A stretch of 64,000 bases of DNA, taken from Streptomyces sp. NBC_01571. Its GTDB lineage: Bacteria; Actinomycetota; Actinomycetes; Streptomycetales; Streptomycetaceae. The position numbers and the translations under genes are program-made. The stretch is from the NCBI RefSeq assembly GCF_026339875.1, contig NZ_JAPEPZ010000001.1:7998001-8062000 (forward strand), written 5' to 3'. Below, one piece after another: positions 52,113-62,878 of the stretch; within the stretch, counting starts at the first letter, position 1, and every line of letters begins with the position of its first letter. The notes under the pieces were generated by a model. That model ran no database searches and had not been told where the DNA came from. It was given only the letters and a program-made list of their open reading frames with translations.

Positions 52113-52958
52113 ATGTCTGTGGAATCGGCCAGAACGATCGCGCTCCCCTCCGGAGAGGAGATCGCGGCGCTCGGACAGGGCACCTGGTACCTGGGCGAGG
52201 AACCGGCCCGGCGTGAACAGGAGATCGCCGCGCTGCGGCTGGGCGTGGACCTGGGCATGACCGTCGTGGACACGGCGGAGATGTACGGCGACGGCGCAGC
52301 CGAGGAGCTCGTCGGGGAGGCGCTGCGGGGACGCCGGGAGGAGGTCTTCCTCGTCAGCAAGGTGCTGCCCGGCCACGCCGACCGGAAGGGCACCGTCGCC
52401 GCCTGCGAGGGCAGCCTGCGGCGGCTCCGTGCGGAACGGCTGGACCTCTACCTGCTGCACTGGCGGGGACGGTGGCCCCTCGAGGAGACCCTTGCGGGAT
52501 TCACCGACCTGATGGAGGCGGAGAAGATCCGTTACTGGGGCGTGAGCAATCTGGACGTCGCCGACATGGCCGAGCTGACCGCCCTTCCCGGCGGCGACGC
52601 GGTGGCCGTCGACCAGGTGCTGTACAACCTCTCCCGGCGCGGCGTCGAGTGGGATCTGCTCCCCTGGTGCCGTGAGGCCGGGGTGACGGTCATGGCCTAC
52701 TCCCCGATCGAGCAGGGGCGGCTGCTGAAGTTCGAGGCTCTGGGTGCCGTGGCCCGGGCCCTCGGAGCCACGCCGGTCCAGGTGGCACTGGCCTGGGTGC
52801 TGGCACAGGGGGCGGCCGCGATCCCGCGTTCCGGATCGCCCGACCACGTTCGGGAGATCCGCGGCGCGGTGGACCTCCACCTTCCCGCCGAGGCGCTCGA
52901 GGCCCTCGACGAGGCGTTCCCGCCGCCCAGCGGGCCCACGCCCCTGGAGATGCTCTGA
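52113..52958 (+). CDS. Aldo/keto reductase (281 aa)
   Basis: A TIM-barrel NADPH-dependent carbonyl reductase. The tetrad is visible: Asp/Tyr in VVDTAEMYGDG, Lys in VFLVSKVLP, His in YLLHWRGR; the cofactor end is AIPRSGSPDHVREI. This DUF4440-free, approximately 280-aa form is typical of the YeaE/AKR group. CGGGAGG precedes the ATG. It follows the MFS gene by 102 bp and may be part of the same LysR-controlled unit (inference). Confidence 0.88.
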   Translation: MSVESARTIALPSGEEIAALGQGTWYLGEEPARREQEIAALRLGVDLGMTVVDTAEMYGDGAAEELVGEALRGRREEVFLVSKVLPGHADRKGTVAACEGSLRRLRAERLDLYLLHWRGRWPLEETLAGFTDLMEAEKIRYWGVSNLDVADMAELTALPGGDAVAVDQVLYNLSRRGVEWDLLPWCREAGVTVMAYSPIEQGRLLKFEALGAVARALGATPVQVALAWVLAQGAAAIPRSGSPDHVREIRGAVDLHLPAEALEALDEAFPPPSGPTPLEML

Positions 52959-53376
52959 AGGAGCTGAAAGGATGGCGCGCCCCCACCCGCTCACGTCGGC
53001 TCACGTCCGCAGGGCCCCGCTCCGCGCCACCCCGGGCACGGCGACGAGATCGATCGGCCGCAGCCCCGCTTCTGCTCGACCTCGTCACCGTGATCACTGT
53101 GTTCATGGGCATCACTGCCTCTGCGCCGCGCTGTTCCTGCGCGTCCGTGTGACTGCGGCGTTCCTACACCGCCGGCGGCGAAGGCCCCGGGAAGGGTGGT
53201 CTCCGGCAGCAACGCCACCAGCAACGCCACCCTGTCGGCATCCGCAACAGCGGCGTGTGCGCCGCTTCAAGGCGTGTGTCGAAAATGGATCCGGGCCACT
53301 CAGGACGCTCGTGTGAGCGAGGCCCGGTGACGGCGCCTGTCGCGCGGTTCCCGGCGAGATCAGGTAATCAGGAACG
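52959..53376. other. Intergenic stretch before the UvrA-like gene
   Basis: No frame shows a convincing gene; GC is high but third-position bias is not sustained. It presumably contains the uvrA-like promoter. Confidence 0.4.
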
Positions 53377-55845
53377 GTGAACAAGGACGCGACCGACCCC
53401 TTCGTGCATGTCCGGGGCGCCAGTGAGAACAACCTGCGGAACATCGATGTCGACGTTCCGCGCGACGCGATGGTCGCCTTCACCGGCGTCTCCGGTTCGG
53501 GCAAGTCCTCGCTCGCCTTCGGCACGCTCTACGCGGAGGCCCAGCGGCGCTACTTCGAGTCCGTGGCACCGTACGCCCGAAGGCTGTTGCAACAGGTCGG
53601 CGCACCACACGTGCAGGAAATCACCGGACTGCCACCGGCCGTGGCCCTGCAGCAGCGGCGCGGGTCGCCCAGCTCGCGCTCGACGGTCGGCACCATCACC
53701 ACGCTGTCCAATCTGCTGCGCATGCTGTACTCCCGCGCCGGCACCTATCCGCCCGGGGCCACACGGCTGGAGGCCGAGTCGTTCTCACCCAACACCGCGG
53801 CCGGCGCCTGCCCGGAGTGCCACGGACTGGGCGTCGTGCACGACGTCGCCGAGGACCTGCTCGTCCCGGACCCCTCGCTGAGCATCCGCGAGGGGGCGAT
53901 CGCCGCCTGGCCGGGCGCCTGGCAGGGCGCCAACCTGCGCAGTGTCGTGAACGGCCTGGGGATCGACATCGACCGACCGTGGCGCAGGCTCAGGAAGAAG
54001 GACCGGGACTGGCTGCTGTACACGGACGAGCAGCCCTCCGTGTACATCGAGCCGGAGGAGGACCGCGTCGACTACGGCTACCAGGGCAAGTTCTGGAGCG
54101 CCCGCAAGCACGTCATGCACGTCCTCGCCGACTCCAAGAGCGAGAAGATGCGCGAACGGGCGCTCCGGTTCGTCAGGAGTGTGCCCTGCCCCGAGTGTCA
54201 CGGCAGCGGACTGCGGCCCGAGGCGCTCGCCGTGACCTTCGCCGGACGTTCCATCGCCGAGATCAACGCGATGCCGCTCACCGAGGTCGTGGCGCTCCTG
54301 CGGCCCGTCGCGGGGCGGTCCGAGGCCGACGCCACCACGTCGACCGCCCGATCCGGGGAGACGACCGAGGTCGCGGTCCGGATCTGCGGCGATCTGGTCG
54401 CGCGGGTCGACGTACTGCTCGACCTGGGCCTCGGATATCTCAGCCTCGGGCGCCGCTCGACGACCCTGTCGCCCGGCGAGGCGCAGCGCCTGCGCATCGC
54501 CACCCAGCTGCGCTCGGGGCTCTTCGGCGTCGTCTACGTCCTCGACGAACCCTCTGCGGGCCTGCACCCGGCTGACGCGGAACCGCTGCTGGACGTGCTG
54601 GACCGCCTCAAGGCGGCGGGCAACTCGCTGTTCGTCGTGGAGCACGACATGGACGTCGTACGGCGGGCGGACTGGGTGGTCGACATCGGCCCCGGCGCGG
54701 GTGAGGGCGGCGGACGCGTGCTGTACAGCGGCCCGGTCGCCGGTCTTGAGCGGGTCGCGGAGTCGGCCACGAGCCAGTACCTGTTCGGGCGTGCCCAGCC
54801 GCTCGATCACCGCCCGCGCACACCGCACGGCTGGCTGCACCTGAGCGGCGTCTCCCGGCACAATCTGCACGACGTGTCCGTCGACGTACCGCTCTGTGTA
54901 CTGACGGCGGTGACGGGCGTGTCCGGTTCCGGAAAGTCGACGCTGGTGACGCAGGTGCTCGCCGAGGTCGTCCGCGGCCACCTCGGACTCGCACCCGAGG
55001 AGCCCGACGAGGCGCAACTGGAGGTCGACGTCCAGGACGCGTCGGGGGTCGAGTCGTTCGACCGGCTGGTCCGGGTCGACCAACGGCCCATCGGCCGAAC
55101 TCCCCGGTCCAACCTGGCCACGTACACGGGGATGTTCGACGCGGTGCGCAAGCTGTACGCGGCGACGGACGAGGCCAGGGCGCGCGGCTACTCGGCCGGC
55201 CGGTTCTCCTTCAACGTGCCCGAAGGGCGGTGCGAGACCTGCCAGGGCGAAGGATTCGTCGCGGTGGAACTGCTGTTCCTGCCCGGCACCTACGCGCCGT
55301 GCCCGACCTGCCAGGGCGCCCGGTACAACGCCGAAACGCTGGAAGTCACCTACCGCGGCAAGAACATCGCGGAAGTACTGGCGCTGTCCGTCGACGCCGC
55401 CGCCAAGTTCCTGTCCGCCGTCCCGGCCGCCTCCCGCAGTCTGGAGACGTTGCGCGAGGTGGGACTGGGGTACCTGCGGCTGGGCCAGCCCGCGACGGAA
55501 CTCAGCGGGGGTGAGGCGCAACGCATCAAACTGGCCACCGAACTCCAGCGAGCCCGCCGCGGGCACGCGCTCTACCTGCTCGACGAGCCGACGGCGGGGC
55601 TGCACCCCTCGGACATCGCGCTGCTGCTGCGACAGCTGCACCGGCTCGTCGACGCCGGCAACACGGTCGTCCTCGTCGAGCACGACCTGGACACGATCGC
55701 CACCGCGGACTGGGTGATCGACCTCGGGCCGGGCGGCGGCGACGCGGGCGGGCGCGTGGTCGCGGCGGGCCCGCCGGCCAAGGTGGCGAGGGCCCGCCGC
55801 AGCGTCACCGCGCCCTATCTCGCGGCCCGGCTCGCGCGCTCCTGA
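53377..55845 (+). CDS. UvrA2-like ABC-type ATPase (822 aa)
   Basis: A twin-ABC protein of the UvrA superfamily: Walker A near residues 37-44 ([14 protein letters not shown]) and again near 515 ([15 protein letters not shown]), two signature loops ([30 protein letters not shown]), and zinc-binding CxxC pairs ([32 protein letters not shown]). At 822 aa it is shorter than UvrA (about 950) and lacks much of the UvrB-binding insert, placing it with UvrA2/DrrC proteins linked to DNA-binding drug tolerance. It has a GTG start. A frameshifted N-terminal copy of the same family lies at 6822-7146. Confidence 0.88.
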   Translation: MNKDATDPFVHVRGASENNLRNIDVDVPRDAMVAFTGVSGSGKSSLAFGTLYAEAQRRYFESVAPYARRLLQQVGAPHVQEITGLPPAVALQQRRGSPSSRSTVGTITTLSNLLRMLYSRAGTYPPGATRLEAESFSPNTAAGACPECHGLGVVHDVAEDLLVPDPSLSIREGAIAAWPGAWQGANLRSVVNGLGIDIDRPWRRLRKKDRDWLLYTDEQPSVYIEPEEDRVDYGYQGKFWSARKHVMHVLADSKSEKMRERALRFVRSVPCPECHGSGLRPEALAVTFAGRSIAEINAMPLTEVVALLRPVAGRSEADATTSTARSGETTEVAVRICGDLVARVDVLLDLGLGYLSLGRRSTTLSPGEAQRLRIATQLRSGLFGVVYVLDEPSAGLHPADAEPLLDVLDRLKAAGNSLFVVEHDMDVVRRADWVVDIGPGAGEGGGRVLYSGPVAGLERVAESATSQYLFGRAQPLDHRPRTPHGWLHLSGVSRHNLHDVSVDVPLCVLTAVTGVSGSGKSTLVTQVLAEVVRGHLGLAPEEPDEAQLEVDVQDASGVESFDRLVRVDQRPIGRTPRSNLATYTGMFDAVRKLYAATDEARARGYSAGRFSFNVPEGRCETCQGEGFVAVELLFLPGTYAPCPTCQGARYNAETLEVTYRGKNIAEVLALSVDAAAKFLSAVPAASRSLETLREVGLGYLRLGQPATELSGGEAQRIKLATELQRARRGHALYLLDEPTAGLHPSDIALLLRQLHRLVDAGNTVVLVEHDLDTIATADWVIDLGPGGGDAGGRVVAAGPPAKVARARRSVTAPYLAARLARS

Positions 55846-55974
55846 CGACGGCGCGAGGGGCTGAGCACCCGTCAGCCGGGTCCGGGGCGCAGGGTCGCGC
55901 GCGTCGCCATGCTGCGTTCCAGCTGGTGGCGGATACCGCTCGCGAGGTGCCCCGCGCGGGTCCGTTCCGCGCGG

Positions 55975-56538
55975 TCAGCTGGGCATGGGGTGGTGCGCCC
56001 GGGCGAACTGTTCCACGATGGCGGCGCAGAAGGCGGGCAGGTCGGCAGGGCTGCGGCTGGTGACCAACTGTCCGTCGACGACCACCTCCTGGTCGACGAC
56101 CTCCGCGCCGGCGTTGCGCAGGTCCGTGCGGATGCTGGGCCAGGACGTCAGACGGCGGCCGCGCACGGCGTCGGCTTCCACCAGGGTCCACGGGCCGTGG
56201 CAGATCGATGCGACCGGTTTCCCGCTGGCCATGAAGTCCTTGACGAACTGCACCGCGTCGCGGTCCATGCGCAGTTGGTCGGGGTTCATGGTGCCGCCGG
56301 GCAGGAGAAGGGCGTGGTAGTCGTCGACGGAGGCGTCGGCGACCAGGCGGTCCACGGGGAAGGTTCCGGCCGCGTTGAGGTCGAACTGGCGGGCCTGGAT
56401 CTCGCCGGGGTGGAGCGAGACGATCTCGGTCTTCGCGCCTGCGCCCTGCAGCGCACCGCGCGGTTGGTCGAGTTCCACGCGCTCGACGCCGTCGGTGGCC
56501 AGAATCCCCACCCGCATCCCCTGGAGTTCCTGTGTCAT
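55975..56538 (-). CDS. DJ-1/PfpI family protein (187 aa)
   Basis: A flavodoxin-like fold with the nucleophilic elbow SIC113-H114-GPWTL and an upstream acidic residue (ATDGVERVEL), as in PfpI/YhbO proteins, which are proposed to repair glycated proteins or degrade damaged ones. The length is standard. The ATG at 56538 follows AGGGAGCTTTACC. It lies beside stress-type genes (UvrA2-like, DUF1931), without an obvious operon. Confidence 0.88.
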   Translation of the reverse strand: MTQELQGMRVGILATDGVERVELDQPRGALQGAGAKTEIVSLHPGEIQARQFDLNAAGTFPVDRLVADASVDDYHALLLPGGTMNPDQLRMDRDAVQFVKDFMASGKPVASICHGPWTLVEADAVRGRRLTSWPSIRTDLRNAGAEVVDQEVVVDGQLVTSRSPADLPAFCAAIVEQFARAHHPMPS

Positions 56539-56610
56539 GGTAAAGCTCCCTTCACGAGTCGCTGGTTGTGACGTGAGCGGTAGGGACACCCGGCCACTAG
56601 GGCGCGACCG

Positions 56611-57060
56611 CTACAGCAGCCGGTCGAACACCGCGGTCACGCCCTCCCAGTGACTGGTCTGCGGGTTCTTGACATCCGGATACATGATTTTGAACGTCTC
56701 CGCGAGGGCGACGCTGAGACCGCCGATGATCTCGGGGTAGCGCTCTTCGGTCTCCTGGGTGGGTGTCCTGTCGAGGGGAGGATGCGCGGCGAGCTGTTCC
56801 AGGATCGGCTTCAGCTCGACCTCCTCGTCGAGCCGCCGGAACCGGTGGATGCTCTCCTGGAGGCCCTTGGTCATCGGTAGATCCCACGGTTCGACGGTAT
56901 CCCTGCCGTTGGCCTTGGCCGACGCCTGGCCGGCGACCAGGAGGTCGTAGAGCTTGGCGTCGACGAAGTCGCCGTACCGCTTCAGGTCGTTCTTGTCCAC
57001 GTCGAGGCTTGCGGCGGCGCGGAAGAACCTCTCGAACTTCGACACACCCATCACGGTCAT
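56611..57060 (-). CDS. DUF1931 histone-fold protein (149 aa)
   Basis: The sequence GVSKFERFFRAAASLDVDKN, LKRYGDFVDAKLYDLLVAGQ, GRDTVEPWDLPMTKGLQESI is characteristic of DUF1931, a family whose structure (Aquifex member) contains a doubled histone fold. A DNA- or protein-binding role is possible but unproven. Two close ATGs (57060 and 57051) are available; 57060 is used because GGAGGCGAGAGGG lies just upstream. Same direction as the DJ-1 gene, 72 bp before it, so co-transcription is possible. Confidence 0.82.
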   Translation of the reverse strand: MTVMGVSKFERFFRAAASLDVDKNDLKRYGDFVDAKLYDLLVAGQASAKANGRDTVEPWDLPMTKGLQESIHRFRRLDEEVELKPILEQLAAHPPLDRTPTQETEERYPEIIGGLSVALAETFKIMYPDVKNPQTSHWEGVTAVFDRLL

Positions 57061-57880
57061 GCCCTCTCGCCTCCTCACCGGAACGGACGGCGTCGCTCCT
57101 GCCCGCGCCGCCATCGGCTGTTACCCGGTCGAGATTCGCAGAGCCCCCCGCTGAGCGCCTCCGCACCCCAGGCCGAAAAGGGGTGCCCCCTCTTCCCCTG
57201 GCAGAGCAGCATGAAGTGCGCAGGCATCCGTCGGCCAGCCGTGCGGCCGTCCGTCGGCAGGAGACTGCACGGCGTTGTCACGTCTCGCATTGCTGACCAG
57301 ACGACACGACCAGCCCGGAGGAGCGGGACCGTACAGGGCACCCAGCCGGGACTGGAACAAGGCCGGCCTCGGCGCAGGGGCCGGTCTGAAGAGTAGGCAG
57401 CGGCAGCCGTTCTTCTCCGGACTGCGAGGTGACTCATGAGACAGCGGCGACCGAGCTGCCCCACTTGCCGCCAGGCCATCGACGTGTTTCCCGCGAAACG
57501 ATCCACGCAAGGCTGGGTGAAACGACCCCATGCGTGCGCACGCAAGGTAGGGCGCCGGCCTCTGGCCTCCTGGGGCCCGAAGCTCGAGGACGGCTGGGAT
57601 GAAGGCGTGGCGACCGTGAGGGAGGCCCTTGGCTGCGCGCCGCACACCGGGACCGGTCACGGCGCGTCGGCCGGTCGGAAGAGGCGGCCGGACGGGCTGG
57701 TCGCGGTGGCGCGCGCAACGTGGCCCGGTGGTGGAGCACGCCCCGCGCGGGGAGGACGAGGAGATCCGACCGTACCGCCCGCACCTGTCGGCAGGGGCCA
57801 GCGTGTCACGCGGCGTCGGCGATACCTCGGGGGCATCCTGTGGGCACGGGCGGTCGGGGGGCAGCCGACGAGAAGGAGTC
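57061..57880. other. 820-bp stretch without a convincing gene
   Basis: Open frames exist on both strands but none resembles a known family or keeps Streptomyces codon bias. One plus-strand frame at 57436 has a CPTCRQAID motif at its start but is otherwise Arg/Gly-rich. No terminator or repeat of note. Confidence 0.4.
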
Positions 57881-59002
57881 ATGCGGGTGTCGTCTCAGGG
57901 CGTTACGGTCGTGGCTCTCCTGGCGGATCCCGACGCGCCCACGGAGATCGCGCAGCGCATTGCCCGGGTACTTCCCACTCGGCTCGCCGACAAGTCAGGC
58001 CAGGGGCGGAAGTTCGACGTCGAGGTGGTCAGTGAGCCCTTCACCGCAGGGACCGATGACCCGCCCACCTTGATGCGCCGGATCATGGACCGCGGAAGAG
58101 CGGAGAGTTGGGACATCGTCGTGGCCCTCACCGACCTTCCGCTGCACTCACACGGGCGCAAGCTCGTGGTGGATCTGAGCCACGAGCACGGCTTGGCGCT
58201 GCTGTCCCTTCCTCCGCTGGGGGGCTTGCGTCTGCAGACGAGGGCCCGGCGGGCCGTGGAAGAAGCCGTGCTCAGCTTGGCGGGCCTGCGGGCCACCGGG
58301 GCTGAGGGACCTCCACAGAGTCAGCCGCTCCTGGGGCCTTTCGTCAGTCGTCTCGCGCCTGTTCACCCGGGCCACGTCGGTGAGGAGGAGACCGCTGATC
58401 TCCGGTACGTCGTCAGCGGACCGCGCGGTTACCTGAGGGTGCTCGTCGGTATGGTTCGCGCCAACCGGCCGTGGCGCTTGGTGCCGGGCCTGTCGAAAGC
58501 CCTGGCGGCCGCACTCGCCACGGGAGCGGTCGCCACCGTGAACTCCACCATCTGGAGCCTGGCCGAGTCCCTGAGCGCGCCACGCCTCGTGATCGCCACG
58601 GTCGGGTCTGTCGCGCTCATGGTCGGCTGGCTGATCGTCGACGCGCAGCTGTGGCATCGATCAACAGAGGTCTCGCCGGAGGCGAGGCAGAGGGCGAGGC
58701 TCTACAACGCCTCGACGGTCATGACCGTGGGTATCGGGGTGCTCGTCTGCTACGGCGGTTTGATCGTCATCAACTTGGCGTGGGCTCTGTTCATCATCAA
58801 CGGCCGAGTGTTCGCTTCCGTGACACACACCCCGCTGCACGCCGCGGAATACATGACGTTGTCATGGTTCGTGGCTTCGGTCGCCACCGTGGGTGGCGCG
58901 CTGGGATCAGGCCTGGAGAGCGACGAGGCGATCCGGGCAGCCGCCTACTCCAAGCGCGAACAGGAACGTCGCCACATGCTCCAGGACGACCACGATGACT
59001 AG
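57881..59002 (+). CDS. Polytopic membrane protein of unknown function (373 aa)
   Basis: A soluble N-terminal part (residues about 1-190; VVALLADPDAPTEIAQRIAR, SWDIVVALTDLPLHSHGRKL) is followed by four hydrophobic helices (around 205-345, e.g. VGSVALMVGWLIVDAQLW and VGIGVLVCYGGLIVINLAWA) and a charged C-terminal tail (KREQERRHMLQDDHDD). The N-terminal alpha/beta pattern recurs in actinobacterial membrane proteins of unknown role. The ATG has AGAAGGAG 6 nt upstream; a longer in-frame extension is low-complexity and rejected. Confidence 0.65.
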   Translation: MRVSSQGVTVVALLADPDAPTEIAQRIARVLPTRLADKSGQGRKFDVEVVSEPFTAGTDDPPTLMRRIMDRGRAESWDIVVALTDLPLHSHGRKLVVDLSHEHGLALLSLPPLGGLRLQTRARRAVEEAVLSLAGLRATGAEGPPQSQPLLGPFVSRLAPVHPGHVGEEETADLRYVVSGPRGYLRVLVGMVRANRPWRLVPGLSKALAAALATGAVATVNSTIWSLAESLSAPRLVIATVGSVALMVGWLIVDAQLWHRSTEVSPEARQRARLYNASTVMTVGIGVLVCYGGLIVINLAWALFIINGRVFASVTHTPLHAAEYMTLSWFVASVATVGGALGSGLESDEAIRAAAYSKREQERRHMLQDDHDD

Positions 59003-59290
59003 CTGGTAAGGTGAGTTGGAGATGCGTCGTTGAGTGGTGGTCGTCCGAGTCCGAAGCGTGCGTGGCCGATTCACGTCGAGGGCCCACGGGGATTCGGACG
59101 GTATGCCACCGGAGCGCCGGGACTCCGCCTGACGGCGGTGGCACCGCCTTTCCGCCTGGACCGGGTGACCCTCCCCAGAGGCATGCCGGAGCCACGGAGT
59201 CCGTCGCACCCACTCCCCGGAGTCAGGCTCCTTACGCCGTCTCCATCCCCTGCCGTGCTGCGGTCATGCCGCGGCACAAAGGAAGCCATC

Positions 59291-60466
59291 ATGAAAGCAG
59301 CGGTATACGAAGGCCCGCGAACGGTCACCGTGAAGGACGTACCGGACGCGAAGATCGAACACCCATGCGACATCATCGTCAAGATCACCACTACCAATAT
59401 CTGCGGTTCGGACCTGCACATGTACGAGGGCCGAACCTCGTTCGAGTCCGGCCGCACCCTGGGACACGAGAATCTGGGGCAGGTCGTGGAGGTCGGCTCG
59501 GCTGTCCGCAAGGTCCAGGTCGGCCAGTATGTGGTCCTGCCCTTCAACATCGCCTGCGGCTTCTGCAAGCAGTGCGAGCGGGGTCTCACCAATTACTGTC
59601 TGACCATGCAGCCGGAACCGGCCCTCGCCGGAGCCGCCTACGGATTCGCCGACATGGGCCCCTACCAGGGCGGCCAGGCGGAACTGCTGCGCGTGCCCTA
59701 CGGCGACTTCAACGCGCTGCGTCTGGGTGAGGACGCCGCCGAGCGGCAGACCGACTATGTGATGCTCGCCGACATCTTCCCCACCGGCTATCACGCCACC
59801 GAGATGGCCCACGTCAAGCCGGGCGACCAGACGATCGTCTTCGGAGCCGGTCCCGTCGGGCTGATGGCGGCTTACTCGGCCCTCCTCAAGGGCGCCGGCC
59901 GCGTCTGGGTAGCCGACTACCAGCCCGACCGGCTGCGCAAGGCGGAGGAGATCGGGGCCATCCCGATCAACACCGCCGAGCAGAAGCCGGCGGAGGTCGT
60001 CAAGGAGGCCACCCTCGGTCTGGGCGCCGACAACGGCTGTGAGTGCGTCGGCTACCAGGCACACGACCCCGAGGGACACGAGGACGCCAGTCTCACGCTC
60101 AACGGACTGATCGACTCGGTCAGGTTCACGGGCGACATCGGTGTGGTGGGCGTGTTCCTGCCGGAGGACCCCGGCGGTGCCGAGGCCCAGGGGGAGCTGG
60201 AGGCGCACGGCAAGGTTCCGATCGACTTCGGCATGATGTGGTTCAAGGGCCAGCACATGGGCACCGGGCAGGCGCCGGTGAAGAGGTACAACCGGGCGCT
60301 GCGGGACCTGATCGCCGGCGGGAAGGCGAAGCCGAGCTTCGTCGTCTCCCACGAACTCGGCCTGGACGAGGCCCCCACCGCCTACGAGCACTTCGACGCC
60401 CGTGACGAGGGCTGGACCAAGGTGGTCCTGCATCCGAACGGACACGGGAACGGTCACAAGCGGTAA
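59291..60466 (+). CDS. Zinc-dependent dehydrogenase, formaldehyde-dehydrogenase-like (391 aa)
   Basis: A second glutathione-independent FDH-type enzyme: catalytic zinc C38 (NICGSD), H59/E60 (GHE); structural zinc C89, C92, C95, C103; Rossmann loop GAGPVG; and the long insert AGAAYGFADMGPYQGGQAEL found in the fdhA group. It differs clearly from the copy at 7375, so its substrate may be another aldehyde or alcohol. AAAGGAAGCCATC precedes the ATG. Monocistronic. Confidence 0.82.
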   Translation: MKAAVYEGPRTVTVKDVPDAKIEHPCDIIVKITTTNICGSDLHMYEGRTSFESGRTLGHENLGQVVEVGSAVRKVQVGQYVVLPFNIACGFCKQCERGLTNYCLTMQPEPALAGAAYGFADMGPYQGGQAELLRVPYGDFNALRLGEDAAERQTDYVMLADIFPTGYHATEMAHVKPGDQTIVFGAGPVGLMAAYSALLKGAGRVWVADYQPDRLRKAEEIGAIPINTAEQKPAEVVKEATLGLGADNGCECVGYQAHDPEGHEDASLTLNGLIDSVRFTGDIGVVGVFLPEDPGGAEAQGELEAHGKVPIDFGMMWFKGQHMGTGQAPVKRYNRALRDLIAGGKAKPSFVVSHELGLDEAPTAYEHFDARDEGWTKVVLHPNGHGNGHKR

Positions 60467-60694
60467 GAGACCCGGGGCCGCCGTCCCGCCTGTTCCTCCC
60501 GGGCCGGTCCGGGAGACGGGCGGCGTTCTGCCCGTCCCCCGGCCGGAGCTGTGGGCAATCGCCCGCGCTCCGGTCGGACCTGAACCAACGAGTCTGTTCG
60601 CGCGGGGCGTGTGGGAGGCTTCCTTGGCCGACGGCTGCCGCACCTCAACCAGGCCGACGCGACCCGGCAGGGTGTTCCGACTAGGCTCACGCCC

Positions 60695-62878
60695 GTGACG
60701 TGGCTGCGGGCCTTCGGGGAGGTCGTGCGATCCGGGCTCACGATCGAGGAGACGCGGCTGGAGCCCCTGCTCGCGCTGCGCACGGCAGTTGGGGTGGCGA
60801 TCGTCGTCGGACCGACTCTGTGGCTGGTCTCCCCTGCGTATGCCGCGTCCGCCGCCCTCGGTGCCTACTCCGCGGGTGGGGCCACCTTCCAGCGCACCTG
60901 GCGGCCACGCAAGGTGATCGCGCTCGGCGCGGGCGTGGGTCTGGCGCTCAGCACCTTCGTGGGCTACCTGGCGGCGGGGCGGCTCGTGACGTTCCTCCCG
61001 CTGCTGGCCGTATGGGCCTTTGCCGCGGGGATGGCGTGGGCCCTCGGATCGACCGCTGGGATCGTCGCAGCGACGACGGTCGGCAGCATGCTGGTGACCA
61101 TCACCCTTCCCACGAGCGTCGGGCGAGCCCTGGAGCACGCGGGGGTCATCGCACTCGGGGGCGTGGCGCAGGCCCTGCTGATCCTGCTGTTCCCGATCCG
61201 CCGTTGGGGGGCGCATCGTGACGCGCTCGCCGACGCCCTGGCCGCCGTGGCGGACTACGCCCGCCGGCTGCGGCACGACCCGACCGCCCCGTTCGACCCG
61301 GAACCGTTGATGACGGCCCGGGACGCGGCCGCCGTGACGCCATCACAGGCCCGCACCCGTCCCCCCGTCCTGCACGGCCCCCGGGGACTCGCCGAGCGCA
61401 TTCGGCCGGTCGTCGCCGCACTCGCCGACCCGGACGTCGGCGCCCCGGCGGAGGGCCCCGGGCGGGACCGCGCGCGGGAGTTGCTCGACGCGGCCGCCGA
61501 CGTCCTGGATGCGGCCGCCCGTGCGATCCGCCGCGGCACTCCCGCCGAGGTGCCGCCCAGGAGCACGGACGTCCTGCGCGTCGACGAGGAGCACGAGGTG
61601 CTGGAGGGGCCCGCGCGGCAGGCCGCCGAGCGGCTCGTGGAACTGCTCGGCGAGGCGTTGGAGATCGCCGGGAGCGGCGGCGAGCGCGGGAGGACGCCCA
61701 CGCCGCCCGGCCCCGCGGACGCCCAGTTCCTGGTACGCCCGACAATGTTCCGGCTGGTCCCGGTCGTCGTCCGGGCGGTCCGCCGTGAGCTCCGCCGGGA
61801 CTCGCCGGTGTTCCGGCACGCCGTCCGCGTGGCGGCGGTGGCCACGCTGGGCTATCTGATCGCCGCCCGGCTCCCCCTGGGCCACGGCTACTGGGCGCCC
61901 ATCGCCTCGGTGATGGTGATGCGGCCGGACTTCCACCGGACGTACGCGCGTGCGGTGGCCCGTTTCGCCGGGACCCTGGCGGGGGTCGCGCTCGCCACCG
62001 GGATGGTGCGGGCCCTGGGCCCGGACGCCCATGTGTCCGGCGCGCTGGCGGTGGTCTCGGCAGGTCTGTCGTACACGCTGATCCGTACCGGCTACGCCTA
62101 CTCCCAGTGCTTCACTGCCGCGTACGTCGTCTTCCTGCTCGGCATGGGCGGCCAGGCATGGGAGCAGACGGTCCCGGAGCGGGTGGTGCTCACCCTGCTC
62201 GGTGGGGCCCTGGCGATGCTGGCGTACGCGGTGTTCCCCGCATGGGAGACACCCCGGCTGCCGGGCCGGCTTGCGGACTGGCTCGCCGCCAACGGCCGGT
62301 ACGCGGCCGCGGTGCTCCGCAGCTACGCCGAACCGACCCGGGAGCATCACGCCGACATGCGCAGGGCACTGCTGGCGAGCAGGGAGGCGCGTGCCGCCTG
62401 GCAGGAGGCGTACGACAGGGCAAGGCAGGAACCGGGGCGCCCCAGGGGTCTGACGTCGCGCGAGGTGGAGGAGGCGCAGGAGGCGCTCAAGGGGTTCGGC
62501 CGGGCGGCGATGCTCATGGAGAGCCACGTCCCGCGGGCCGACAGCCGTTTCGTCCCCGAGGCGGAGCGGTTCGCCGACGCCCTGGAGGCGGACACCGCGC
62601 AGGCGGCAGCCGACGTGCGCGAGCACAGGAATCCGGACTGGGGGCGCGTGCAGGAGGCGCTCCACGCGTGGGAGGGCGCCGCCGCCGGGGACCGGAGCCC
62701 GGTGGTGCGGCGCGGGGCGGAACTGCAGAAGCGGGCCTTGGAGGACCTCGCGACAGCCGTGAGCCGCACACCCCTGGAACGGGACGTCTGTTCTGCTCGC
62801 GAGGAGCAGCGGGTGCGGGCGGCCGTGGCGGCGGAGGGTGACGGATCAGGAACCGCGCCCGCGCACCGGGGTGGGTGA
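60695..62878 (+). CDS. FUSC-family integral membrane protein (727 aa)
   Basis: Two hydrophobic blocks, each of about five to six helices (residues about 25-160 and 385-540), separated by a 200-residue cytoplasmic loop, with a charged C-terminal helical domain. This is the FUSC/aromatic-acid-exporter (AaeB/YccS) layout (FRHAVRVAAVATLGYLIAAR, GHGYWAPIASVMVMRPDFHR). It probably exports small organic acids or drugs. The GTG at 60695 is 7 nt after TAGGCT, a -10 hexamer, and lacks a Shine-Dalgarno, so a leaderless start is likely; an upstream in-frame start at 60611 is not supported. Confidence 0.82.
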   Translation: MTWLRAFGEVVRSGLTIEETRLEPLLALRTAVGVAIVVGPTLWLVSPAYAASAALGAYSAGGATFQRTWRPRKVIALGAGVGLALSTFVGYLAAGRLVTFLPLLAVWAFAAGMAWALGSTAGIVAATTVGSMLVTITLPTSVGRALEHAGVIALGGVAQALLILLFPIRRWGAHRDALADALAAVADYARRLRHDPTAPFDPEPLMTARDAAAVTPSQARTRPPVLHGPRGLAERIRPVVAALADPDVGAPAEGPGRDRARELLDAAADVLDAAARAIRRGTPAEVPPRSTDVLRVDEEHEVLEGPARQAAERLVELLGEALEIAGSGGERGRTPTPPGPADAQFLVRPTMFRLVPVVVRAVRRELRRDSPVFRHAVRVAAVATLGYLIAARLPLGHGYWAPIASVMVMRPDFHRTYARAVARFAGTLAGVALATGMVRALGPDAHVSGALAVVSAGLSYTLIRTGYAYSQCFTAAYVVFLLGMGGQAWEQTVPERVVLTLLGGALAMLAYAVFPAWETPRLPGRLADWLAANGRYAAAVLRSYAEPTREHHADMRRALLASREARAAWQEAYDRARQEPGRPRGLTSREVEEAQEALKGFGRAAMLMESHVPRADSRFVPEAERFADALEADTAQAAADVREHRNPDWGRVQEALHAWEGAAAGDRSPVVRRGAELQKRALEDLATAVSRTPLERDVCSAREEQRVRAAVAAEGDGSGTAPAHRGG

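Noticed and set aside
57436..58035. A CxxC-containing 199-codon frame before the membrane protein
   Set aside because: Only the first line (CPTCRQAID) looks protein-like; the rest is Arg/Gly-rich and overlaps the supported gene at 57881.
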